Positions 1 to 6,420 of a DNA stretch of 7,187 bases are shown here, piece by piece. The DNA is from Chitinophagaceae bacterium UBA2467 (GTDB taxonomy: Bacteria > Bacteroidota > Bacteroidia > Chitinophagales > Chitinophagaceae), in assembly GCA_002342205.1 (NCBI GenBank), contig DDPN01000143.1:23464-30650 (forward strand), written 5' to 3'. Position 1 is the first letter of the stretch. The number at the start of each line of letters is the position of its first letter. The translations under genes were made by a program, and so were the position numbers. The notes under the pieces were generated by a model that worked only from the letters and a program-made list of their open reading frames with translations, was not told the origin of the DNA and made no database searches.

Positions 1-198
1 TCCCTTCGGTACCACTTTAGTATACTCGTACCAAAAATCAAAAAGATCGCCCATCAAAAAAATCTCATCGGCGTCTTTTCGAATCTCATTCAAAAAAGAA
101 CAGATCTTTTTTTCTCGCGCCAGACTTTGTTCTGCAGTGGGAGCACCCAGATGAAAATCAGATAAGAAATAAATTTTTTGAGACTTTATTGCTGACAC
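1..198 (-). CDS. lpxH: UDP-2,3-diacylglucosamine diphosphatase-like metallophosphoesterase, 5' part
   Basis: Only the first 66 codons lie in the window; the gene continues past base 1. By family, LpxH removes UMP from UDP-2,3-diacylglucosamine to give lipid X, a step of lipid A synthesis at the inner face of the inner membrane. The visible part has the calcineurin-type metal-binding pattern: SDFHLG with D14 and H16, then GDLFDFW with D51. The start is GTG at 196-198; an in-frame TAA lies two codons upstream, and the next ATG falls inside the GDLFDFW motif region, so GTG is the only sensible start. No Shine-Dalgarno is visible. It lies 43 bases downstream of the LUD gene on the same strand and is probably co-transcribed with it. 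The general metallophosphoesterase call is firm; LpxH specificity is likely but rests on the N-terminus alone. Confidence 0.78.
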   Translation of the reverse strand, partial: MSAIKSQKIYFLSDFHLGAPTAEQSLAREKKICSFLNEIRKDADEIFLMGDLFDFWYEYTKVVPKG

Positions 199-241
199 GA
201 TTTAATTTTTACAACACGAAGATTGAAAAAAATATTCAAGT

Positions 242-877
242 TCAGGCTTCAACTAAAAAGACATATACTTCTTTGGGCCCGTGTACACCCACTACCAACG
301 TTTTTTCAATATCGGCCGTTCTACTAGGTCCGGTAGCTAGTGTTAGGAAAGAAGGAAAGCTTGATCCATACTTTTCACGTGCTGCCTGCATGGCATCTTT
401 AATGTCGTATACAATTTGATCCATAAAGGCGATACAAACATGAATGGGAGCATAAACGCTGGCTGTACGACCATCTGTCTGCGCACTACTCAGTAAAATA
501 GAACCTGTTCGTGCCACTAGGAATTCACAACCGGTAACTGCAACACTACAGTCAGCCAAATCAGTTTGTGTTAGTCTTTCCGAGAGAGATTCACCTAGTA
601 AATTGATCAACTTATTGTCGGTACAAAAAATGGGAGCCCAGTCTTGTTTTTTTGCCAAGCTTCCAAACTGAAAAGCAAGTTCTTGCCGATTGATACAATA
701 AATAAACTTACCCTGCAGCTGCGTAAACTGCTCTGCAAATTCAATTTCTGGTTCTTGCGGAGGTGCTGGAAAAAGATTTCCATTTTTTTCACTCTGCGGA
801 AAAGGCATAGGCGTTTCCTGTGCCAACGCCTCGCGTATACGTTTTAAAATATTTTCTTTTGCAGGTGAAATATTCAT
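242..877 (-). CDS. lutC: LutC-like LUD-domain protein
   Basis: A 211-residue LUD (DUF162) family protein of about normal LutC length, probably cytoplasmic. Family signatures are the stretch at 115-127 (T-G-C-E-F then A-R-T-G-S), GR at 136-137, TGPSRTADIE at 182-191 and GVHGP at 197-201; the last two are the hallmark C-terminal LutC motif. In Bacillus, LutC acts with the iron-sulfur proteins LutA and LutB in L-lactate oxidation, but no lutA or lutB is present here, so the role of this copy is open. The ATG at 875-877 overlaps the ftsH stop as ATGA, which suggests translational coupling; there is no Shine-Dalgarno of its own. I recall LUD genes next to ftsH in other Bacteroidota, so this is probably conserved context. 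The family call is strong; a function in lactate use is only inferred. Confidence 0.88.
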   Translation of the reverse strand: MNISPAKENILKRIREALAQETPMPFPQSEKNGNLFPAPPQEPEIEFAEQFTQLQGKFIYCINRQELAFQFGSLAKKQDWAPIFCTDNKLINLLGESLSERLTQTDLADCSVAVTGCEFLVARTGSILLSSAQTDGRTASVYAPIHVCIAFMDQIVYDIKDAMQAAREKYGSSFPSFLTLATGPSRTADIEKTLVVGVHGPKEVYVFLVEA

Positions 878-2913
878 GATGCTGGAGTAGTCTCTTCGGT
901 GTTTTCAACATTCTCCGTATTCTCCGCACTAATTACTTTTTTATCTTCAAACGGACGCTTACCAATTAAGGCTTCCACATCACTTTGGAACAACACTTCT
1001 TTTTCTAGTAACGCATTCGCTAGCTTTTCAACTTCCTCTTTCCGGGCAGTGAGCAATTGTTTAGTGCGCTCATACGCAGTATCAATCAAATGACGCACTT
1101 CAAAATCGATCAGTTTTGCCGTATCATCGGAATAAGGTTTCGTAAATGCATTTTCTTGTTGTGGATCATAAAAACTAACATTACCCACTTTCTCGTTCAT
1201 TCCATATACAGTTACCATAGAGTAGGCCATCCGCGTGATTTGTTGCAAATCATTCTGTGCCCCCGTAGAAATTTTTCCAAAGAATATATCCTCACTGGCA
1301 CGACCTCCCAAGGTCATACAGATCTGATCGTTCAATTGATCTGTATTATACAAATACTGCTCTTTTGGTGTGTACTGCGCATATCCAAGTGCCGCTGTTC
1401 CTCTGGGAACAATAGTCACTTTCAATAACGGATACGCATGTTCTAAAAACCATCCGCAGATAGCATGACCTGCTTCGTGATAGGCAATGATTTTTTTCTC
1501 TTCCGGAGAAATAATCTTGTTCTTCTTTTCCAATCCTCCAATGACACGATCCACGGCATCCTGAAAATCCTGCATGTCTACCGCTTCTTTGTTTTTACGC
1601 GCAGCAATCAAGGCAGCCTCATTACAAACATTTGCAATATCTGCACCTGCAAAACCAGGCGTTTGCTCAGCGAGTTTATGTATGTCAAGTGATTTGGAAA
1701 TTTTAATCGGCTTAAGATGTACTTTAAAAATATCTTCTCTTCCTTTTAAATCTGGTTTATCAATGGAGATCTGTCGATCAAAACGTCCGGGACGAAGCAA
1801 GGCGCTATCCAATACATCAGGACGGTTTGTTGCAGCCAATACAATGATTCCCGTGTCAGTACCAAAGCCATCCATCTCCACCAACATTTGATTGAGGGTG
1901 CTTTCTCTTTCATCATTACTCATCATAGCATTCTTTCCTCTGGCACGACCAATCGCATCGATTTCATCTATAAAAATGATACATGGAGCTTTTTCACGGG
2001 CTTGCTTAAATAGATCGCGAACGCGACTAGCGCCCACCCCTACAAACATCTCAACAAAGTCAGAACCACTCAAACTGAAGAAAGGAACCTGTGCTTCTCC
2101 AGCCACCGCTTTTGCCAATAATGTTTTACCGGTACCAGGAGGACCAATCAATAAAGCACCTTTAGGAATCTTACCACCAAGGTTTGTATATTTTTTGGGG
2201 TTCTTTAAAAAATCAACGATTTCCATCACTTCTACTTTGGCTTCATCCAATCCAGCCACATCGGCAAACGTGATGTTCACTTTGGTTCCTTTATCAAATA
2301 AAGTAGCTTTTGATTTTCCAATACTAAAAATCCCTCCGCCTCCAGCTCCACCGCCTGCACCACCACCCATTTTGCGCATCATAAAAATCCATATGGCAGC
2401 AAAAAGAATAATTGGCAGGATAAACTGAATAGCACTGCCTAACCAATCTCTTTCACTTTCCACATCAAATGGAACTTCATTGACTACGCTGGTAGTAGCT
2501 CCTGTAGTAACAGCTTCTCTTTTCTCTTTATAAAAATCGTCCATCGATTTTTTGAACACATCGGCACCCGTAATCTTAAATGCCATGTGCGGACCTTTTG
2601 GGTCTACCTTACCCGCTGCTTCTTTTATTTCTTTGGTATGCGTTTTACGGCCATTCTCATTGAGGTAAACTTTAACAAGCTTACGATTATCAACAATAGT
2701 GTAACGATCCACCTGGCCCTGAGCCACCATATTTCTGAACTCCAGCTCATTGATCTTAGCCATATTCGGCGCCATTGGCCCAAATAATGAAGACCCAATC
2801 AAAAAGACTAGTATGATTGCATAAAGCCAGTAAATATTGAACTGAGGACCTTTTCTTCCCGAAGAAGCCGGTCCACGGTCCCCTTGGTTTCTTTTTTCTT
2901 TATTTGGTAACAT
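874..2913 (-). CDS. ftsH: ATP-dependent zinc metalloprotease FtsH
   Basis: A 679-residue membrane-anchored AAA+ protease that by family forms a hexamer degrading misfolded membrane proteins and selected short-lived regulators. Order: basic N-terminus (1-24), first membrane helix about 25-45, periplasmic domain about 46-157, second helix about 158-179, a Gly/Ala linker (182-194), the AAA module and the peptidase domain. Visible motifs are Walker A GPPGTGKT (257-264), pore loop M-F-V-G (289-292), Walker B I-F-I-D-E (313-317), the second region of homology ending LLRPGRFDR (372-380; arginine fingers R374 and R377), HEAGH (479-483) and the third zinc ligand D555. All key residues are present. The C-terminal tail (from about 660) is acidic with ENTE/ENVE repeats and probably disordered. 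The ATG has a good Shine-Dalgarno; the gene follows rsfS by 45 bases and overlaps the LUD gene by 4. Confidence 0.98.
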   Translation of the reverse strand: MLPNKEKRNQGDRGPASSGRKGPQFNIYWLYAIILVFLIGSSLFGPMAPNMAKINELEFRNMVAQGQVDRYTIVDNRKLVKVYLNENGRKTHTKEIKEAAGKVDPKGPHMAFKITGADVFKKSMDDFYKEKREAVTTGATTSVVNEVPFDVESERDWLGSAIQFILPIILFAAIWIFMMRKMGGGAGGGAGGGGIFSIGKSKATLFDKGTKVNITFADVAGLDEAKVEVMEIVDFLKNPKKYTNLGGKIPKGALLIGPPGTGKTLLAKAVAGEAQVPFFSLSGSDFVEMFVGVGASRVRDLFKQAREKAPCIIFIDEIDAIGRARGKNAMMSNDERESTLNQMLVEMDGFGTDTGIIVLAATNRPDVLDSALLRPGRFDRQISIDKPDLKGREDIFKVHLKPIKISKSLDIHKLAEQTPGFAGADIANVCNEAALIAARKNKEAVDMQDFQDAVDRVIGGLEKKNKIISPEEKKIIAYHEAGHAICGWFLEHAYPLLKVTIVPRGTAALGYAQYTPKEQYLYNTDQLNDQICMTLGGRASEDIFFGKISTGAQNDLQQITRMAYSMVTVYGMNEKVGNVSFYDPQQENAFTKPYSDDTAKLIDFEVRHLIDTAYERTKQLLTARKEEVEKLANALLEKEVLFQSDVEALIGKRPFEDKKVISAENTENVENTEETTPAS

Positions 2914-2920
2914 AATTATT

Positions 2921-2925
2921 CTCCT
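2921..2925 (-). promoter_or_regulatory. Shine-Dalgarno of ftsH
   Basis: AGGAG on the minus strand, seven bases before the ftsH ATG (2911-2913). It is the only clear Shine-Dalgarno I found ahead of a gene in this window. It fixes the ftsH start and suggests that translation of ftsH is initiated independently of rsfS. Confidence 0.75.
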
Positions 2926-2958
2926 ATACTAATAATGCCTGAAAACGCATTTTGTTTA

Positions 2959-3363
2959 CTACTCATCACTCCACATCTCCTCCAGTTTGTAAAACTTTCG
3001 GTTTTCGGGAGTCATCACATGCACAACTACATTGACGTAATCGATTAAAACCCATTGTAATTGTTTTTGCCCTTCTTGTCGATAGGGTGATTCCTCACAC
3101 AAGTCTTTCACTTGATCGATCACATGTTCCGCAATGGCCCTGATCTGGGGCTGATTGGTTGCTTCACAAATGATGAAGAAATCGGCAACGGCCTCGTTGA
3201 TTTTCCGAAGGTCCAGTAACACAGTTCGCTCGCCCTTTTTGTCTTCGATAGCGGCGACAATGGTTTTGATGATCTTGGAGCTCTTGGTGAGACGTTTTAC
3301 CGCTTTTTTTCCAGCGGATGCTTTGTTATTTCTGCCGCCAGCCAGTACTGCCAGTTGTTCCAA
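2959..3363 (-). CDS. rsfS: Ribosome silencing factor RsfS
   Basis: A 134-residue RsfS/Iojap family protein. By family it binds ribosomal protein uL14 on the 50S subunit and blocks subunit joining, lowering translation when nutrients are scarce. The conserved core runs from about residue 31 to 134, with LDLRKINEAVADFF (50-63) and a C-terminal block with W104, D108-Y109, VVVHV (112-116) and FYKLEEMW (124-131). The first 30 residues are basic and not family-diagnostic. The start is taken as TTG at 3361-3363, which directly follows an in-frame TAG; there is no nearby in-frame ATG before the core. An ATG in another frame at 3411-3413 opens a 38-codon frame ending at 3297, discussed in the findings. 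The gene ends with tandem TAG TAA and is the first gene of the leftward cluster. Function is secure, the exact N-terminus is not. Confidence 0.93.
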   Translation of the reverse strand: MEQLAVLAGGRNNKASAGKKAVKRLTKSSKIIKTIVAAIEDKKGERTVLLDLRKINEAVADFFIICEATNQPQIRAIAEHVIDQVKDLCEESPYRQEGQKQLQWVLIDYVNVVVHVMTPENRKFYKLEEMWSDE

Positions 3364-3385
3364 CTATTTGATTGCTTTAGTTTCG
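3355..3385 (+). promoter_or_regulatory. birA: Possible birA promoter
   Basis: TTG at 3355-3357, a 20-base spacer and TAGTTTCG at 3378-3385 resemble the Bacteroidota pattern TTTG / TAnnTTTG with one mismatch in the downstream box. Transcription would begin near 3390, giving birA a leader of about 30 bases. The upstream box lies inside the rsfS coding region. The match is imperfect and could be chance. Confidence 0.25.
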
Positions 3386-3419
3386 TGTATCCTTTTACCC
3401 CGTAAAAATACATAATTAA

Positions 3420-4187
3420 TTGCCACCACTACTCCCCACACTAGGACAGCCTTTTATCAGTTTTTCAGAACTGGATAGTACCAACGAAGAAGGCCGCCGC
3501 TTACTGGAAGGAGGACATGTACAATCAGGGATGGCCATTTTTACTGCAAACCAACAAAAAGGGAAGGGACAACGGGGCAAAAGTTGGGCAAGTAGTAAGG
3601 ACCAAGGTGTTGCCTTGACATTACTGATCGAACCTCATTTTTTAACGGTTTCGCAACAATTTTTGCTAAGCGGAGCGGTGGCTATCGGGGTTCGTAATTT
3701 TTTGGCAAGCCTTAGTGATAGCCCAGAACTATTCACCATCAAATGGCCCAACGATATTTATTACAGTGATCGAAAAATTGCCGGCATTCTAATCGAAAAC
3801 TCAATTCGTTCGAATGGGTCTTGGCAATGGGCGATCGTTGGAATTGGAATTAATGTTAATCAAGAAACATTCTCGCAGGAGCTCCCTAACCCTATTTCCT
3901 TATTTCAGATTACACAGAAAAAAAACGAACCGACAACGCTAGCAAAATCTCTTTGCCTCTTCCTTACTGCTGAGTTAAATCATTTATTCGAGGTGGCACC
4001 TCAGCAGATATTAGAGCAATACCAGCAGCACCTCTACAAACGAGGAGCGCTTTGTCAATTTAGTAGAGCAGGTGCATCATTCAGTGCCATTCCAACCGGC
4101 ATCACTCCCAATGGAGAGTTACTGCTCGATCGAATTGAACATCCGATAGCATTTGGAGAAATCGAGTGGAAAATTACGCTTGCTTAA
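3420..4187 (+). CDS. birA: Biotin--[acetyl-CoA-carboxylase] ligase
   Basis: A 255-residue monofunctional (group I) biotin protein ligase. It makes biotinyl-5'-AMP and transfers biotin to the lysine of biotin carboxyl carrier domains in the cytoplasm. Motifs in order: DSTN (19-22), the adenylate-binding loop GKGQRGKSW (48-56), KWPND (108-112), KIAGILIE (119-126; K119 matches the biotin-contacting lysine of E. coli BirA) and GIGINVNQ (141-148). A short C-terminal beta domain follows from about 210. There is no N-terminal helix-turn-helix, so it should not repress biotin genes as E. coli BirA does. The start is TTG at 3420-3422, immediately after an in-frame TAA; it leaves the usual short lead before the GQPFI and DSTN segments. 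It is divergent from rsfS by 56 bases and its stop overlaps that of bcp. Confidence 0.95.
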   Translation: MPPLLPTLGQPFISFSELDSTNEEGRRLLEGGHVQSGMAIFTANQQKGKGQRGKSWASSKDQGVALTLLIEPHFLTVSQQFLLSGAVAIGVRNFLASLSDSPELFTIKWPNDIYYSDRKIAGILIENSIRSNGSWQWAIVGIGINVNQETFSQELPNPISLFQITQKKNEPTTLAKSLCLFLTAELNHLFEVAPQQILEQYQQHLYKRGALCQFSRAGASFSAIPTGITPNGELLLDRIEHPIAFGEIEWKITLA

Positions 4188-4202
4188 GATGCAAGAATTT
4201 CC
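4168..4202. repeat. Imperfect inverted repeat across the birA and bcp stops
   Basis: CTTGC (4179-4183) pairs with GCAAG (4191-4195) around a 7-base loop holding both stop codons. Outside this, AAATT (4171-4175) can pair with AATTT (4196-4200) across a 3-base bulge, and GG (4168-4169) with CC (4201-4202) across a 1-base bulge. It sits exactly where two convergent genes meet and might act as a weak bidirectional terminator or processing site. There is no clear T-tract on either side and the stem is interrupted, so this is uncertain. Confidence 0.35.
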
Positions 4203-4639
4203 TGCGCGTGTACACTGCTTTTAGGCTTATCAATGATGCGCTCAATTTTACCTTTCTCATCAATTATAAAAGTAGTACGGTGAATACCCTGGTAGGTTCT
4301 ACCGTACATTTTTTTCTCGCCCCACACACCAAAGGCATCAGCAATTTTATGTTCCGTATCTACTAATAAAGGAAAGGGAAGTTCATGTTTAGCAATGAAC
4401 TTTTGATGGGATTGTGAGGAATCAGGACTCACCCCTAACACGATGTACCCTTTTTTGAGCAAGGCTTTGTAATGATCCCTCAAATTACAAGCCTGCACAG
4501 TACAAGTAGAGGTCAAGTCTTTTGGATAAAAATATAAGACAACCTTTTTCCCCTTGAAGGACGATAGTTTAACAGCATTCCCATCCTGATCCGTTGTGCT
4601 GAATACAGGTGCCTTGTCTCCAACTTTTAATGAAATCAT
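4184..4639 (-). CDS. bcp: Thioredoxin-dependent thiol peroxidase, Bcp/PrxQ type
   Basis: A 151-residue peroxiredoxin of the Bcp/PrxQ class, which reduces hydrogen peroxide and organic hydroperoxides using thioredoxin. The peroxidatic cysteine is C46 within P39-x3-T43-x2-C46, and the resolving cysteine C51 lies five residues later, as in atypical two-cysteine Bcp proteins. R121 matches the conserved active-site arginine (HRTTFIID, 120-127). The residues before C46 read T-S-T rather than the common T-P-G, a mild variation. No signal peptide is visible, so it should be cytoplasmic. Its ATG (4637-4639) overlaps the stop of the upstream M23 peptidase gene as ATGA and it has no Shine-Dalgarno, so translation is probably coupled. 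Its TAA overlaps the birA TAA on the other strand. Confidence 0.95.
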   Translation of the reverse strand: MISLKVGDKAPVFSTTDQDGNAVKLSSFKGKKVVLYFYPKDLTSTCTVQACNLRDHYKALLKKGYIVLGVSPDSSQSHQKFIAKHELPFPLLVDTEHKIADAFGVWGEKKMYGRTYQGIHRTTFIIDEKGKIERIIDKPKSSVHAQEILAS

Positions 4640-6417
4640 TTGCGTCGCTTTTTTTTGATCACTTTTTTAACGGGCGGTCGATAAGGGCTTCGTTTAATCC
4701 ACCAACTACGTGTGGTTTGATTGCCAGCAAGGTCCTCTACTGTTACTTGTAGTTGGTGAGTGCCGTACGGACAACGTTCGTCAAAGCGATAAACCCAGGT
4801 TCGACCTTTGTCATTAGTAAAACGCACCCACTGGCCATTTAGTTCGGCACGAAATGATTTTATTACACCAAAATTATCTGTAGGAGTAAAACTAATGCGC
4901 GAGAGGGCACTTACATTAATGGTATCACCTTTACCTGTAAGATTCACAAGGGGTGGAACCGTATCGACAAATGCCTGGAAATATCCGAAATCATCAAACT
5001 TTGCACTGATCCACTCTCCCTTCCAAGTAGCTAATTTGGTTTTTTTCACTGACCCGAAACTTCGTTGTACAACCACTTTATTTTTCAATTCAGGTGCAAT
5101 CTTTTTTTCTGGCTTAAACCGAACCTCAAAATCTAAATGAACTGGTGTGGAAGGATCATTTACTTGATGTCTCGCAGTAATTGCATTGGGTAATAATGGG
5201 AAAAGATCCCTTCGATAATAAATGGGAAGACTATCATAGAGCCCCATGGCAGGAAAATCCAATTCAAAATCTGGCTTTTTTAGTTTCACAGCAGTTTGAG
5301 GTGTAAAATGAGTGGGTTCTTTTGTAGGCAGCTTCGCAGGATTAGCAGCCAAACCTTGCCATGGATTATTGGTTTTGATGTCAAACTGTAAAACAGACTC
5401 ATTGCCATTAGCATCTTGTACACTGATTTCAATTTGGTGAGCCAGTGTATCTTTTAACCGAATGACACCATCATTTTTGATAAGATGGTAAGCTACGCCT
5501 CCTTCGCCAGGCAAGGCAGAAAGGTGTTGGTAATAAGCCCCGCCTTGTTGCTTATGTCTGTAATCAATATGTGCATTGATATAACCCGTCTGCTCATAAT
5601 CGATACTATCTAAAATAAAAGCGAGTTGCGTTTCACCATCCACTCGAAGGGTAGCGCTGTATACTCCATTTGGGTTGGTCGATCCACTTACTTGGTCAAA
5701 AGTTTGTAAAGCAAAACTGATTTGGTTTAAATCAGTGATAAAAGTGTTTCCTGCTAAAAGTGTATACCCTTCTTTTGATTTTTTGAGTGCAACAGGTCGA
5801 GGTGATTGCCCATTGACAGAACGACTTCTGTCATATAATGCAAGTCCTTTAATAACCGGAGGAACTTCATCAGGTAATGAAAATCCAAATAGTAATGGAT
5901 TAAGGCGACGATCTGTTTTGGTGTCGATGATTTCAAAATGTAAATGGGGACCCGCCGAACCTCCGGTATTTCCGCTATATGCAATAAATGTTCCTTTGGA
6001 TACGGGGAACTGATCGGGGGTAAACTTCAGCTCAACAGCCCAGCTTTCTTGCTCATATTGCTTTTGGGTTACATACGCCTCAATGGCGGGGGCAAAATCA
6101 TTAAGATGCGCATATAAAGTAGACAACCCGTTGGGGTGCTGAATAATAATAAAGCGTCCAAAACTGAGTGGACGAACCCCTATGGCAGCAATATATCCGG
6201 AGGCAGCAGCATAAACAGGTAAATTTTCTTTGGCCTGCGTTCGGATGTCAAGGCCCATGTGCCAGTGATGGGTTCTTAACTCTCCAAAATTGGCAGTCAA
6301 CTCCATAGGAATGCCCATCGGGTTTCTAAAGTAACCCTGCGGATACTGAACCTTTTGCGTAAAACCAGTAAAATTCAAGAGGAAAACAAGACTAGTAAAT
6401 ACCGTAAAAAATCGCAT
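4636..6417 (-). CDS. Secreted M23/LytM-family metallopeptidase with Ig-like C-terminal region
   Basis: A 593-residue predicted exported peptidase, by family a zinc endopeptidase acting on peptidoglycan cross-links. I start it at ATG 6415-6417 because this gives a clean Sec signal peptide: MR, a hydrophobic stretch to about residue 19, then a hydrophilic turn. The M23 domain shows H53-x3-D57 (HMGLD), YAH with H104, and H158-L-H160 in GPHLHFE, so metal ligands and catalytic histidines are intact. About 400 further residues look like beta-sandwich, Ig-like segments, with D-x-N-G-N near 335-339 and E-D-L-A-G-N at 561-566. The protein ends in a very basic tail (575-593). The frame stays open upstream to a TTG at 6493-6495, but that extension would bury the signal peptide and cover the carB promoter box. 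It overlaps bcp by 4 bases. Confidence 0.9.
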   Translation of the reverse strand: MRFFTVFTSLVFLLNFTGFTQKVQYPQGYFRNPMGIPMELTANFGELRTHHWHMGLDIRTQAKENLPVYAAASGYIAAIGVRPLSFGRFIIIQHPNGLSTLYAHLNDFAPAIEAYVTQKQYEQESWAVELKFTPDQFPVSKGTFIAYSGNTGGSAGPHLHFEIIDTKTDRRLNPLLFGFSLPDEVPPVIKGLALYDRSRSVNGQSPRPVALKKSKEGYTLLAGNTFITDLNQISFALQTFDQVSGSTNPNGVYSATLRVDGETQLAFILDSIDYEQTGYINAHIDYRHKQQGGAYYQHLSALPGEGGVAYHLIKNDGVIRLKDTLAHQIEISVQDANGNESVLQFDIKTNNPWQGLAANPAKLPTKEPTHFTPQTAVKLKKPDFELDFPAMGLYDSLPIYYRRDLFPLLPNAITARHQVNDPSTPVHLDFEVRFKPEKKIAPELKNKVVVQRSFGSVKKTKLATWKGEWISAKFDDFGYFQAFVDTVPPLVNLTGKGDTINVSALSRISFTPTDNFGVIKSFRAELNGQWVRFTNDKGRTWVYRFDERCPYGTHQLQVTVEDLAGNQTTRSWWIKRSPYRPPVKKVIKKKRRK

Positions 6418-6420
6418 GCG

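Noticed and set aside
223..239. TTGAA/TTCAA inverted repeat between the LUD gene and lpxH as a terminator
   Set aside because: The stem is only five AT-rich pairs and there is no strong following T-tract; it is expected by chance in such sequence, and the genes are probably co-transcribed.
900..935. Short direct repeats (ATTCTCCG twice) at the ftsH 3' end as a regulatory repeat
   Set aside because: They encode the low-complexity ENTE/ENVE tail of FtsH, which is typically variable; protein-level repeat drift explains them.
1892..2428. 178-residue open frame on the plus strand opposite ftsH
   Set aside because: It lies wholly antisense to a well-conserved ftsH AAA region; its Pro/Ala-rich stretch is the reverse reading of the Gly-rich linker codons.
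2956..2961. Tandem TAG TAA at the end of rsfS as a readthrough or recoding signal
   Set aside because: A double stop is simply efficient termination; ftsH has its own Shine-Dalgarno and start, and no recoding element is visible.
3155..3415. 86-residue plus-strand open frame across the rsfS start
   Set aside because: It is antisense to the conserved RsfS core and has no recognisable family features.
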